Shown here: positions 38,005 through 45,283 of the stretch, in pieces
How the letters are laid out: each line of letters begins with the position of its first letter
Numbering within the stretch: the first letter of the stretch is position 1
Assembly (NCBI GenBank): GCA_947504185.1
Contig: CANNGJ010000007.1
Location: forward strand, 1 to 64,000
DNA length: 64,000 nt
Source of the DNA: an uncultured Tenacibaculum sp.
Lineage (GTDB): Bacteria; Bacteroidota; Bacteroidia; Flavobacteriales; Flavobacteriaceae
Reading direction: 5' to 3'
Translations under genes and position numbers: made by a program
The notes under the pieces: model-generated
Databases searched by the model: none
Seen by the model: the letters and a program-made list of their open reading frames with translations, nothing else
What the model was told of the DNA's origin: nothing

Positions 38005-38770
38005 ATTCGTCTAATAAATTTTCATTCTTTAAAATAGTTCTAGTAATTGGTTTTAATTCTTTAAAAGTTATTGGGTGTATACCTCTGATAGAAAAAAACT
38101 CTCGTTTGCCTTGTTTATTTTTCCCATACCAATAATTGGGTTTTCCGTTCGTGAAAAACTCCATGCCTTTGGTAAGTGTAACTTTTTTAAAGCGTTTAAT
38201 ATCGATATAGTATAACGAATTTTTAATAGCATCTTCATTTGTGCATGAAGTTTTCTCATAATGATCTACTTTCCAAAGAATACAATTACTATCCATAGCG
38301 TAGTTATTTAGGTAAATATAACTACCGAAAACTAATAGCATTATAACGGAAATAAAGGGAATAATTACTTTAGCGTATTTTTTATACCATTTTCTTGACG
38401 GGGTAAGAATTTCTGAATCATCATCATTAGCTATTTTAGTTTTTTTTATATCAGATAGCTTAGGGGCTTGAATTGGTATATTTGAGTCAATACTTTTTTT
38501 ATAGTCATCATAATTTTCAAAGTTTAAATATTGAGCCATATAATTTCTTTGAAATTTATTAGGATCTTTTACACTTTTATCTTTTTCTTCAACATATTTT
38601 TCATAAAGACGTGTAGCTTTTCTTATTCCTATATGGTTTTCATCACCATACTGAATGCCTAATTTTTCTTGAAGCTCAATATACCAAAAGCTAGCTTTAG
38701 AATTTTTGTTTTTCTTGTATTCTATATTTTCAATCTCTTTAAAAAAATCAATTACAAGTTGTTTAATCAT
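38003..38770 (-). CDS. Conserved-looking single-span membrane protein of unknown function
   Basis: A 255-aa protein with a soluble Lys-rich N-terminal domain (about 1-110), one membrane helix (about 133-152) and a periplasmic C-terminal domain. The latter has two cysteines (C-I-L-W-K and S-C-T-N-E), then F-F-T-N-G-K-P-N-Y-W-Y-G and an H-P-I-T-F-K-E-L-K-P-I-T end. I do not recognise a named family. A -7 box (TATTTTTG, minus) lies at 38790-38797. Confidence 0.75.
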   Translation of the reverse strand: MIKQLVIDFFKEIENIEYKKNKNSKASFWYIELQEKLGIQYGDENHIGIRKATRLYEKYVEEKDKSVKDPNKFQRNYMAQYLNFENYDDYKKSIDSNIPIQAPKLSDIKKTKIANDDDSEILTPSRKWYKKYAKVIIPFISVIMLLVFGSYIYLNNYAMDSNCILWKVDHYEKTSCTNEDAIKNSLYYIDIKRFKKVTLTKGMEFFTNGKPNYWYGKNKQGKREFFSIRGIHPITFKELKPITRTILKNENLLDE

Positions 38771-39135
38771 AGTTGTTTAGTTGTTTGGTCAAAAATAACC
38801 ACTTTGGTGATTTTATGGTTACGGTTACCCATAAATTAGACAACTACTATTGGTAAAAAAATGTCCAACTTTTGACTAAATAAAAACTCAATAGGCTTCA
38901 GATATTTGCAGTGTTACTAACCGAGAAGTAAAAAACAGAAACAATCGATTAGTATTATTAAAAGATTTTAAATCAGTGAATTTTCTTAGAAGGGAAGCTA
39001 TTAAATACCACTGATTTTCATCTTCACTTCCCGCGAAAGAGGCGCGCGACTCTTTTAAAATTTTAAGTGTTCTCAAACACTTCCAGAATCCAAGTAAAGT
39101 GCTTGGACAGGATAACAATTTTAAAAGTTTAAATA
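38771..39135. other. 365-bp intergenic region with strong secondary structure
   Basis: It contains four strong inverted repeats: AAATCAGTG/CACTGATTT (38970-38978 with 39009-39017), an alternative GGGAAG/CTTCCC (38992-38997 with 39027-39032), a 7-bp hairpin at 39065-39082 (AAGTGTT/AACACTT) and a 6-bp hairpin at 39089-39107. A GC-rich patch lies near 39030-39050, unlike the flanks. It could be a structured leader of the downstream lipoprotein gene, a small RNA, or a remnant repeat. A minus-strand reading frame of 76 codons covers it, but I cannot support it as a gene. Confidence 0.5.
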
Positions 39136-39306
39136 ATGAGAAAAGTATTTTTAGCAGTAGTAGTTTTAGTAGTAAGTGGAGTATTTACTTCTTGTACAGA
39201 TTTAGAAGAGAAAATTGTACCAGAACAAATAGAACATGAACTTCAGAATACGGGAGGGGAAGAAGATCAGGATCCAGATGAGCCTGAAGACCCAGACGGA
39301 GACTAA
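39136..39306 (+). CDS. Small acidic lipoprotein
   Basis: A 56-aa protein with a clear lipoprotein signal (hydrophobic A-V-V-V-L-V-V, lipobox F-T-S-C, Cys18). The mature part is about 39 residues and its C-terminal third is almost entirely Asp, Glu, Pro and Gly. It is followed by its own terminator and precedes the TPR histidine kinase gene by 46 bp. It could be a ligand or accessory of that sensor; this is inference. Confidence 0.75.
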   Translation: MRKVFLAVVVLVVSGVFTSCTDLEEKIVPEQIEHELQNTGGEEDQDPDEPEDPDGD

Positions 39307-39311
39307 CAATA

Positions 39312-39340
39312 AAAAAGGATGTTAAAAGCATCCTTTTTAT
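39312..39340 (+). terminator. Intrinsic terminator after the small lipoprotein gene
   Basis: The stem AAAAAGGATG / CATCCTTTTT with a 7-nt loop is just after the stop codon. It would uncouple or attenuate expression of the kinase operon. Confidence 0.8.
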
Positions 39341-39352
39341 TATTTTTATAGA

Positions 39353-41212
39353 ATGAAAAGAAAAATACAGGTATTATTAATAGTTATTATTGTAATTCTA
39401 GGTTGCAAACCTAAAAAAAAGGAAATAATAAATAGAAAAAAGAAATTGTCATATGAACTAAGGCTTGAAAATAGTTTAAGAAATTATGAAAGAGCTTTGA
39501 ATGAGGATAGGATTGATGAACAGATATCATCTTTAAAGACAGTTTCTTATTGTTATATTAAATTAAAGAAATATAAAAGAGCTATTAATTATGCTAATAG
39601 AATAATTCCTTTAATAGATAAAGATTTTGAGTCTTATTCATTTGCTTATTACCATATAGGGCTGGGTTATCGCTTTTTAAAACAAAATGATAGTGCGTAC
39701 TTATATTATAGAAAATCGAATGAATTTAATTTGAAGTTAAAAGATAGTTTAAAGATAGTTAAAAGGTTCTTCAATTTAGCGAGTATAGAAAGTGAATATG
39801 AGCTTTATTTTAAAAGCGATTCCTCCGCTATTGAAGGTTTAAAATATTCAAAAAATATATTGAAATTTAATAAAACTAAAAGTTCTATTTATAACTGCTT
39901 AGGAATTAATTCAAGAAATCAAGGTTTTTATAATGATGCAATTAAGAATTATGATTTAGCTATCATGACTACGAATGATAGCTTGAAAAAGATAAGATAC
40001 ATGGCTAATAAAGCTGTAGTTTATAAACATGACAAGCAATATGATAAAGCTATTCTTATATATGAAAATCTCGTTAATAATAAGTTTTTTAATAAAATAG
40101 ATTTAAAATTAAAATTTAAAATACTTGATAACTTTACTTACACTAAATATTTAGAAGGGCAAAAAATAGATGAAGATGATTTTTTTAAGACTCTAAGATT
40201 AAAAGATAGTATCAAAGATTATGATGGTGTAATTACAAATTATTCTTATTTGTCAGATTTTTATACAAAAGAAAATTCTCAAAGAGCTTTATTTTATGCT
40301 AAAAAAATGTATAGTTTATCAAAAGAAAAGAAAAAAACTCATGATAGAATAGAAGCAATTGATAGATTAATTAAACTGATAGATGGAAAGGAACTTAGAA
40401 AATATGCTTTGGAAAGAAGTTTTTTGAAGGATAGCATAATTGATGAGAGGAAAAAGTCAAGAAATAAATTAGTTAAAGTTATATATAATTTTAATCTTTT
40501 AGAGAAACAAAAATTAAAGGCTCAAATAGATGTTGAGCAGCAGAAGTCACAAAAACAATTATGGTTTTTACTAGGACTCGCATCTTTTCTTGGTTTTATT
40601 ACTTATGTCTTTTATAAAAGAAACAAAACCAAAAAAGAAAAAATTATTGAGGTTTATAAGACAGAAACTCGTTTGGCTAAAAAAATACATGATGAGTTGG
40701 CAAACGATATGTATTTAGCCATGAATAAGCTGCAAAAACAAGAGAGAAAAGATGATTCAATATTATACGATTTAGAAAAAATATATTCGCTAACTAGAAA
40801 TATTTCACATGAGAATAGTCCGGTAATTACGGGTGAATTGTTTGAAGATTTTTTAAAACAATTGTTTGTGAATTTTACTACCGATACTTGTAAAATAATG
40901 CACAAGGGATTATCAGATATTCAAGTAAATACTTTACAAAAAGAAAAACAAATAGTTTTATATAGATTGTTGCAAGAATTGCTGGTAAATATGAAAAAGC
41001 ATAGTAAAGCAAATTTGGTAGTTATTGTATTTTCAATGGTAAAAGATACCATACAGGTAAAATATAAAGACAACGGAATTGGTACAAATACTTTGGATAT
41101 AAAAAATGGTTTACAAAATATGGAAACCCGTATAAAATCGGTAGGAGGAACTATTATTTTTGAATCAGAAAACGAAAAAGGATTTCAAACAAAGTTTCAA
41201 TTTAAAAAGTAA
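39353..41212 (+). CDS. TPR-containing sensor histidine kinase
   Basis: A 619-aa kinase. N-terminal lipoprotein-like signal (V-I-L-G-C, Cys18), several tetratricopeptide repeats (about 30-370), a coiled coil (about 375-400), one membrane helix (about 402-420), a degenerate dimerisation helix with the candidate phospho-acceptor in K-I-H-D-E-L-A-N-D, and a C-terminal HATPase domain (about 530-617, N-M-K-K-H-S, D-N-G-I-G, G-L-Q-N-M). This is the TPR-kinase class typical of Bacteroidota. The response-regulator gene starts 2 bp later. Confidence 0.88.
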   Translation: MKRKIQVLLIVIIVILGCKPKKKEIINRKKKLSYELRLENSLRNYERALNEDRIDEQISSLKTVSYCYIKLKKYKRAINYANRIIPLIDKDFESYSFAYYHIGLGYRFLKQNDSAYLYYRKSNEFNLKLKDSLKIVKRFFNLASIESEYELYFKSDSSAIEGLKYSKNILKFNKTKSSIYNCLGINSRNQGFYNDAIKNYDLAIMTTNDSLKKIRYMANKAVVYKHDKQYDKAILIYENLVNNKFFNKIDLKLKFKILDNFTYTKYLEGQKIDEDDFFKTLRLKDSIKDYDGVITNYSYLSDFYTKENSQRALFYAKKMYSLSKEKKKTHDRIEAIDRLIKLIDGKELRKYALERSFLKDSIIDERKKSRNKLVKVIYNFNLLEKQKLKAQIDVEQQKSQKQLWFLLGLASFLGFITYVFYKRNKTKKEKIIEVYKTETRLAKKIHDELANDMYLAMNKLQKQERKDDSILYDLEKIYSLTRNISHENSPVITGELFEDFLKQLFVNFTTDTCKIMHKGLSDIQVNTLQKEKQIVLYRLLQELLVNMKKHSKANLVVIVFSMVKDTIQVKYKDNGIGTNTLDIKNGLQNMETRIKSVGGTIIFESENEKGFQTKFQFKK

Positions 41213-41214
41213 GT

Positions 41215-41880
41215 ATGTTTCAAAAAGTATTAATAGCTGAAGATGCCGATTTTATGTCTAGTGGAATAAAAGCTGCATTAGAAAGTTTACAGATTCCAGT
41301 AATAGAACACGCTAAGTATTGTGATGAAGCTTTTTTAAAATTAAAAAAAGCTTGGAATGAAAAAGAACCATTCGATTTGCTAATTAGCGATTTATCGTTT
41401 ATAGAAAATCCTAACTCACAGCGGTTAAATACAGGAGAAGATCTTATAAAAGTAGCAAAAGAATTACAAGAGTCTCTTAAAACAATAATTTTCTCAGTAG
41501 AAGATAAACCGTATAGAGTACAACAGTTATGCAAAGAGCTTTTGGTAGATGCATATGTGTGGAAGTCTATTCATGGAGAAAGAGAATTGAAAAAGTCAGC
41601 TCAATTAATATATAACGATGCTTTTTTTATTTCGCCAAAACTATCGCAAGCCTTAAAGCAAAAAGAAACTTTCGAAATAACAGATTACGATGTTTTTTTA
41701 TTAAAATACTTAGCAGAAGGTTTAGATCAAAAAGAAATAAGTAAAGAATTAAAAATAAAAGAAATAAAACCTAATAGCATTAGTTCTGTAGAAAAGCGTT
41801 TAAAGTTGTTAAAAGAAAATTTTAATGCGAATAATCCAACACAATTAGTAGCCATAACCAAAGATTTTGGATTAATTTAA
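41215..41880 (+). CDS. Response regulator with LuxR-type output
   Basis: A 221-aa protein with receiver domain (about 1-125), acidic pocket E-D-A near 9-11, phospho-acceptor Asp59 in L-L-I-S-D-L, and a C-terminal helix-turn-helix (about 155-215, L-K-Y-L-A-E-G-L-D-Q-K-E-I-S-K-E). Cognate partner of the TPR kinase, with a 2-bp intergenic gap. Targets are unknown. Confidence 0.9.
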   Translation: MFQKVLIAEDADFMSSGIKAALESLQIPVIEHAKYCDEAFLKLKKAWNEKEPFDLLISDLSFIENPNSQRLNTGEDLIKVAKELQESLKTIIFSVEDKPYRVQQLCKELLVDAYVWKSIHGERELKKSAQLIYNDAFFISPKLSQALKQKETFEITDYDVFLLKYLAEGLDQKEISKELKIKEIKPNSISSVEKRLKLLKENFNANNPTQLVAITKDFGLI

Positions 41881-41906
41881 AAGAAATTGTTATTGATAAT
41901 ATGTTA

Positions 41907-41938
41907 CCCTACGGAAACCCGTAGGGTTTTGTGTTTTT
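41907..41938 (+). terminator. Terminator hairpin, copy A of a repeated element
   Basis: The stem CCCTACGG / CCGTAGGG (41907-41914 with 41919-41926) is followed by TTTTGTGTTTTT. It is nearly the same as copy B at 43090, including the sequence after the T tract, with a compensatory base-pair change in the stem. Confidence 0.85.
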
Positions 41939-41980
41939 AAGAAGGTAGTTTTGATATAATATTAATTTTAAAAGAAAGAA

Positions 41981-42130
41981 ATGGCAGTAAAACATAAACC
42001 AACAGGTGAAGTTCATAAGGGACAAAAAGGAGGTACAACAGGTTGTGGTTCTAATACTAATTATCATTTAGATCATTGGGTAAATACTAATGAAAAGATT
42101 ACTTGTGATAAAAATGGATGTAAAAACTAG
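41981..42130 (+). CDS. Small 49-aa Cys/His-containing protein
   Basis: A 49-codon ORF (ATG at 41981, TAG at 42128) preceded by the purine-rich AAAGAAAGAA. The protein is hydrophilic, with Gly-rich K-G-Q-K-G-G-T-T-G-C and later C-D-K-N-G-C; three Cys and three His could bind a metal. There is no signal peptide. It is 9 bp from the GIY-YIG gene and likely the first gene of that operon. I do not recognise a family. Confidence 0.6.
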   Translation: MAVKHKPTGEVHKGQKGGTTGCGSNTNYHLDHWVNTNEKITCDKNGCKN

Positions 42131-42139
42131 TTTAAAATT

Positions 42140-42562
42140 ATGGCAGAAAAAACATTTGATTTAAAATTTGACGGATATAAATTAGAAGAAAATAAACTTG
42201 GATTACCAGAATATTCAGGGGTTTATGTAGTTCATTCATGTATTTATAATAAGAAAGAAGATACTGTTAGTTTAATGAGATTACTTTATATAGGGAAAGC
42301 AGGAAATATAAATGATAGAGTTAATAATCATGAAAAACTAGAGAATTGGAAAAAGGAATTAAAAGAGGAAGAACAATTATGTTATAATTATACTAAAGTG
42401 AATACAGCTTATAATAATAGAGTTGAGGCAGCATTGATTAATGCTAACCAACCAATAGTTAACGTAGATTATAAAGAATCTTTTCCTTTTGATTCAACAA
42501 TTATTAATTGTAGTAATAGATATAATCTTCTAAAAGAGAATATTAAAGTAACAAAACATTAA
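42140..42562 (+). CDS. GIY-YIG nuclease-like protein
   Basis: A 140-aa single-domain protein. The GIY-YIG elements are in order: S-G-V-Y-V-V (GIY) near 24, L-L-Y-I-G-K-A-G (YIG) near 51, the arginine in I-N-D-R-V, the metal-binding glutamate in R-V-E-A-A-L-I near 100, and a later N in P-I-V-N. All catalytic positions seem intact. No DNA-binding domain is attached. It lies in a compact block with a Cys-containing small protein, a DUF4177-like and a YidD-like gene. Substrate unknown. Confidence 0.75.
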   Translation: MAEKTFDLKFDGYKLEENKLGLPEYSGVYVVHSCIYNKKEDTVSLMRLLYIGKAGNINDRVNNHEKLENWKKELKEEEQLCYNYTKVNTAYNNRVEAALINANQPIVNVDYKESFPFDSTIINCSNRYNLLKENIKVTKH

Positions 42563-42566
42563 AATA

Positions 42567-42800
42567 ATGGAATATAAAGTAATACCGTTTATACCTACAA
42601 TAGACAGGAGTAAAGAAAACTCAACAAAAGTAGCTAAAGAATTAGAAGAGATAATAACTAATTATAATAATCAAGGATGGAAATATGTGCGTTTAGAAAG
42701 TGTTCAAACATATATAATACCTGACCCAGGCTGTTTTGGTCTAGGAGCAAAACCTGGATTTACTGCATATAGGCAAATGATAGTTTTTAGTAAAGGGTAA
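42567..42800 (+). CDS. DUF4177-like small protein
   Basis: A 77-aa protein with the DUF4177 pattern: an N-terminal M-E-Y-K-V-I-P-F, a helix with L-E-E-I-I-T-N-Y-N-N-Q-G-W-K-Y-V-R-L-E, then a Cys/Gly loop and a C-terminal strand R-Q-M-I-V-F. Function unknown. The stop overlaps the next start by one base. Confidence 0.7.
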   Translation: MEYKVIPFIPTIDRSKENSTKVAKELEEIITNYNNQGWKYVRLESVQTYIIPDPGCFGLGAKPGFTAYRQMIVFSKG

Positions 42801-43081
42801 TGAAGTATCTTTTACTATATCTTATTAAAATTTATTGGTTTACTAAATCTAAAAGTAGAACAGCTAAATGTATTTTTAGAAAATCATGTTCACATTATGT
42901 ATATGAGAAAACAAAAAAGAAGGGGTTGTTAATGGGCTTGAAAGCCTTAAAATATCGAGTAAGTAATTGTAAATATGGATTTGAAATATATATTGATCCA
43001 GAATCTAAAAAGTATAAAATGATTCTTCCTAATAAAGAAGTTTTAGGAGAAGAGGAAATCGCCAAAAGATTATTGATATAG
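42800..43081 (+). CDS. YidD-like protein
   Basis: A 93-aa protein containing a YidD-type core, C-I-F-R-K-S-C-S-H-Y followed by K-K-K-G-L-L-M-G-L-K-A-L and a later Cys, with an extended charged C-terminus. Canonical YidD assists membrane protein insertion and lies beside rnpA/yidC, which is not so here. This is probably a stray or specialised paralogue. It overlaps the preceding gene by 1 bp (TAATG) and ends at a strong terminator. Confidence 0.65.
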   Translation: MKYLLLYLIKIYWFTKSKSRTAKCIFRKSCSHYVYEKTKKKGLLMGLKALKYRVSNCKYGFEIYIDPESKKYKMILPNKEVLGEEEIAKRLLI

Positions 43082-43089
43082 AAATTAAG

Positions 43090-43120
43090 CCTTACGGATA
43101 TCCGTAAGGTTTTGTTTTTT
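43090..43120 (+). terminator. Terminator hairpin, copy B of a repeated element
   Basis: The perfect palindrome CCTTACGGATATCCGTAAGG (43090-43109) is followed by TTTTGTTTTTT. See copy A at 41907; the two bracket the four-gene GIY-YIG block. Confidence 0.88.
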
Positions 43121-43140
43121 AATGAAGTTAGCTTTGAAGT

Positions 43141-43581
43141 ATGGAAATATTAATAAATAATATATATGAAATACTATTGCTAATAGCAGGTATTTTAATA
43201 CTAGTAGACGTTTTTTTAACCTATGAATTACCAACACATGTTGCTTATGTATTATTAACAATTTTTTTAATAATAAAGATAGAAAGATCTATCATCACTT
43301 CAATTTTTTTAAGTGTATTTATATGGTTTGGATTTATTGTATTCCATTATACAGTTTGGAGAAAATTATTAGAGAAATTTCATGATAATATAGTATCACC
43401 AAGAAAGCACACAGGGGGTATTGAAGGGTTAATAGGAAAAGAGGGAGTTGTAAAAGAAATTGAAGGCAGTCAGTTTATTCAGATAGATAAGGAGTTGTAT
43501 CAATTTGAATGCGAAAGATCTGTTGTGGTAGGAGATACTTATAAGGTAGAAAAAATAAATTCAAATAAATTATTAATCTAA
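43141..43581 (+). CDS. NfeD-like membrane protein
   Basis: A 146-aa protein with two to three membrane helices (about 8-25, 33-50, 55-78) and a C-terminal OB-fold domain (about 93-146, G-L-I-G-K-E-G-V-V-K-E-I then V-V-G-D-T-Y-K-V). NfeD proteins pair with SPFH/stomatin-type proteins, and here an SPFH gene follows 10 bp later, which supports the call. Confidence 0.78.
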   Translation: MEILINNIYEILLLIAGILILVDVFLTYELPTHVAYVLLTIFLIIKIERSIITSIFLSVFIWFGFIVFHYTVWRKLLEKFHDNIVSPRKHTGGIEGLIGKEGVVKEIEGSQFIQIDKELYQFECERSVVVGDTYKVEKINSNKLLI

Positions 43582-43591
43582 ATTCAAACAA

Positions 43592-44425
43592 ATGGCAATA
43601 ATCTACACAGTACCTCAAAATCATGTGGTTTTAGTAAAAAGATTTGGTAAACACTCTAGAGTTCAAAAAGATGGACTAAGATTTAAGATACCTTTTATAG
43701 AAACGATAAAATATGTTAACAACTGGAATAATATAGCAAGTAAAAATGGTTGTTATATTGAATTGTCTGAGCAGCAAACTGATACTCCTCCTAGACAATG
43801 TCAAACATTAGATAATGTAACTATAGATGCTAATGCTTCGGTGTATTGGAAAATTTTAGACCCAGCCAAAGCAGTTTATGATATTGATATCCTTCCAAAG
43901 TCAATCGCAGATGTAGCTTTAAATGCTTTAAGAGCTAATATTGGAGCTATAAAGTTAGATCAAGTTTTATCTGAAAGACAAAATTTAAATGAAAAAATAT
44001 CAGCAAAATTAATGGAGGTAGCTTCTAAATGGGGTGTAATTTTTACAAGAGTAGAAATACAAGAAATTAATTACTCTAACGAAACTGCTGAAGCTATGAT
44101 GCAAGAAATGACTGCTGAAAGAAAGAAAAGAGCATTAATAGCAGAAGCAGAAGGAAAAGCGAAAGCTGAAATAATGAAAGCTAAATCAGAAGCTGAGGCT
44201 AATTATATTAGAGCTAAATCAGATGCAGATGTTCTAACTATTATAGCAAAGTCAGAAAGAGATTATATATCAAAATTAAAAGAAGAAATAAGTACAGATA
44301 AAGCTAGTCAAATAATTCTTTTTCAGAAGTACATTGAAGGAATGAAAATTATAACAGATAATCCAAGTAATAAGGTATTCTTACCTACTAACTTTAAAAA
44401 AGCATTAGAAATTGATGTAAATTAA
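43592..44425 (+). CDS. SPFH/band 7 (stomatin-like) protein
   Basis: A 277-aa SPFH protein: the domain runs about 1-180 (V-P-Q-N-H-V-V-L-V-K-R-F-G near 8, T-L-D-N-V-T-I-D-A near 69, W-G-V-I-F-T-R-V-E-I near 143), then an Ala/Glu/Lys-rich coiled coil (about 180-235). There is no N-terminal membrane helix, so association with membrane would rely on the NfeD-like partner or on the short hydrophobic start. SPFH proteins form large membrane-attached rings or cages. It is in an operon with HNH and DUF4407 genes. Confidence 0.88.
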   Translation: MAIIYTVPQNHVVLVKRFGKHSRVQKDGLRFKIPFIETIKYVNNWNNIASKNGCYIELSEQQTDTPPRQCQTLDNVTIDANASVYWKILDPAKAVYDIDILPKSIADVALNALRANIGAIKLDQVLSERQNLNEKISAKLMEVASKWGVIFTRVEIQEINYSNETAEAMMQEMTAERKKRALIAEAEGKAKAEIMKAKSEAEANYIRAKSDADVLTIIAKSERDYISKLKEEISTDKASQIILFQKYIEGMKIITDNPSNKVFLPTNFKKALEIDVN

Positions 44426-44431
44426 TTATTC

Positions 44432-44731
44432 ATGAGGAATATGCAACAGAAAAAGTTGATTAAAAAAGCCCATGGTAGTTATGCTGGTTTGTTGTTATCA
44501 ACTGAGTGGAGAGATAAAAGAAAAGAGATATTAAAAAGAGATCAAAATAAATGTAGAATATGTAATTCTACTGAAGAACTTCAAGTACATCATAGACAAT
44601 ATCATTACTCATTAGTATTAAGAAAATTCAGGAAACCGTGGGAATATCCTAATAACTTATTAATTAGTTTATGTAAAAAGTGTCATAAAAAGGGGCATAA
44701 TAAATTTGAAGTCCCAGTAAAATATATTTAA
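44432..44731 (+). CDS. HNH endonuclease
   Basis: A 99-aa single-domain HNH protein. It has W-R-D-K-R-K-E-I-L-K-R-D, a first zinc knuckle C-R-I-C, the catalytic E-L-Q-V-H-H-R, N-N-L-L-I-S-L and a second knuckle C-K-K-C-H-K-K-G-H. All metal and catalytic residues appear intact. It is 6 bp after the SPFH gene and 3 bp before an unknown gene. A nuclease linked to membrane SPFH and DUF4407 proteins is unusual and suggests a defence or stress role. Confidence 0.82.
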   Translation: MRNMQQKKLIKKAHGSYAGLLLSTEWRDKRKEILKRDQNKCRICNSTEELQVHHRQYHYSLVLRKFRKPWEYPNNLLISLCKKCHKKGHNKFEVPVKYI

Positions 44732-44734
44732 AAA

Positions 44735-45283
44735 ATGAGTCTATTTAATTTATTTAAAAATAAGGCTACCAATGAGGTAGAAGTTATAGAAGAGAAAGCA
44801 GTAGCAACTGAAGTATCAAAAGAATTATTTATAGAAGAGATAGCTACAGGTAAAGAAGAACTGTTTGAAGCAAAAAACTATAATTTAGATAAGATATATG
44901 CTTTTGCTTCAAAAGATTTTGAAGAAAAAGGGTATGATGATGCATTGGTAAACCCAGATTATTCTTATAGTAACGATAACATAAAATTGTTGAAATATGA
45001 TTTTCAAATTTTAATTAAAAGAGCCTATAAAACTTATGAAGACTATATAAAAGATATAGAGTTTCATATTCAATCAAGAAGTAATGCAGGTCTAATAGAT
45101 ACGGTAAAACTTTTAGAGACAACTTTAATGAAAACAAAGGACTCTATAGATGAGGTAAAAATAATTGAAGAAGATTTTTCTAATGATACTGGATTAATTG
45201 AAAGAATTTCTTTGTCTTATAAAAGAGGGTTTATGCGAGGCTTAGCGGCAATGTCTGATCAAATTTTAGATAAAAATGTTTAA
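44735..45283 (+). CDS. Hypothetical protein in the SPFH-HNH operon
   Basis: A 182-aa hydrophilic, largely helical protein with a Glu/Lys-rich low-complexity start (about 8-40), then a helical domain with Y-D-F-Q-I-L-I-K-R-A-Y-K-T-Y-E-D-Y near 90. No signal, membrane segment or known motif. It starts 3 bp after the HNH gene and overlaps the DUF4407 start by 8 bp, so it is part of the operon. Function unknown. Confidence 0.7.
   Translation: MSLFNLFKNKATNEVEVIEEKAVATEVSKELFIEEIATGKEELFEAKNYNLDKIYAFASKDFEEKGYDDALVNPDYSYSNDNIKLLKYDFQILIKRAYKTYEDYIKDIEFHIQSRSNAGLIDTVKLLETTLMKTKDSIDEVKIIEEDFSNDTGLIERISLSYKRGFMRGLAAMSDQILDKNV

Noticed and set aside
38888..39118. A 76-codon minus-strand reading frame in the structured intergenic region
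   Set aside because: It coincides with strong inverted repeats, lacks domain signal or a good start context, and may be a by-product of the structured or repeated DNA. I kept the region as a structured element instead.
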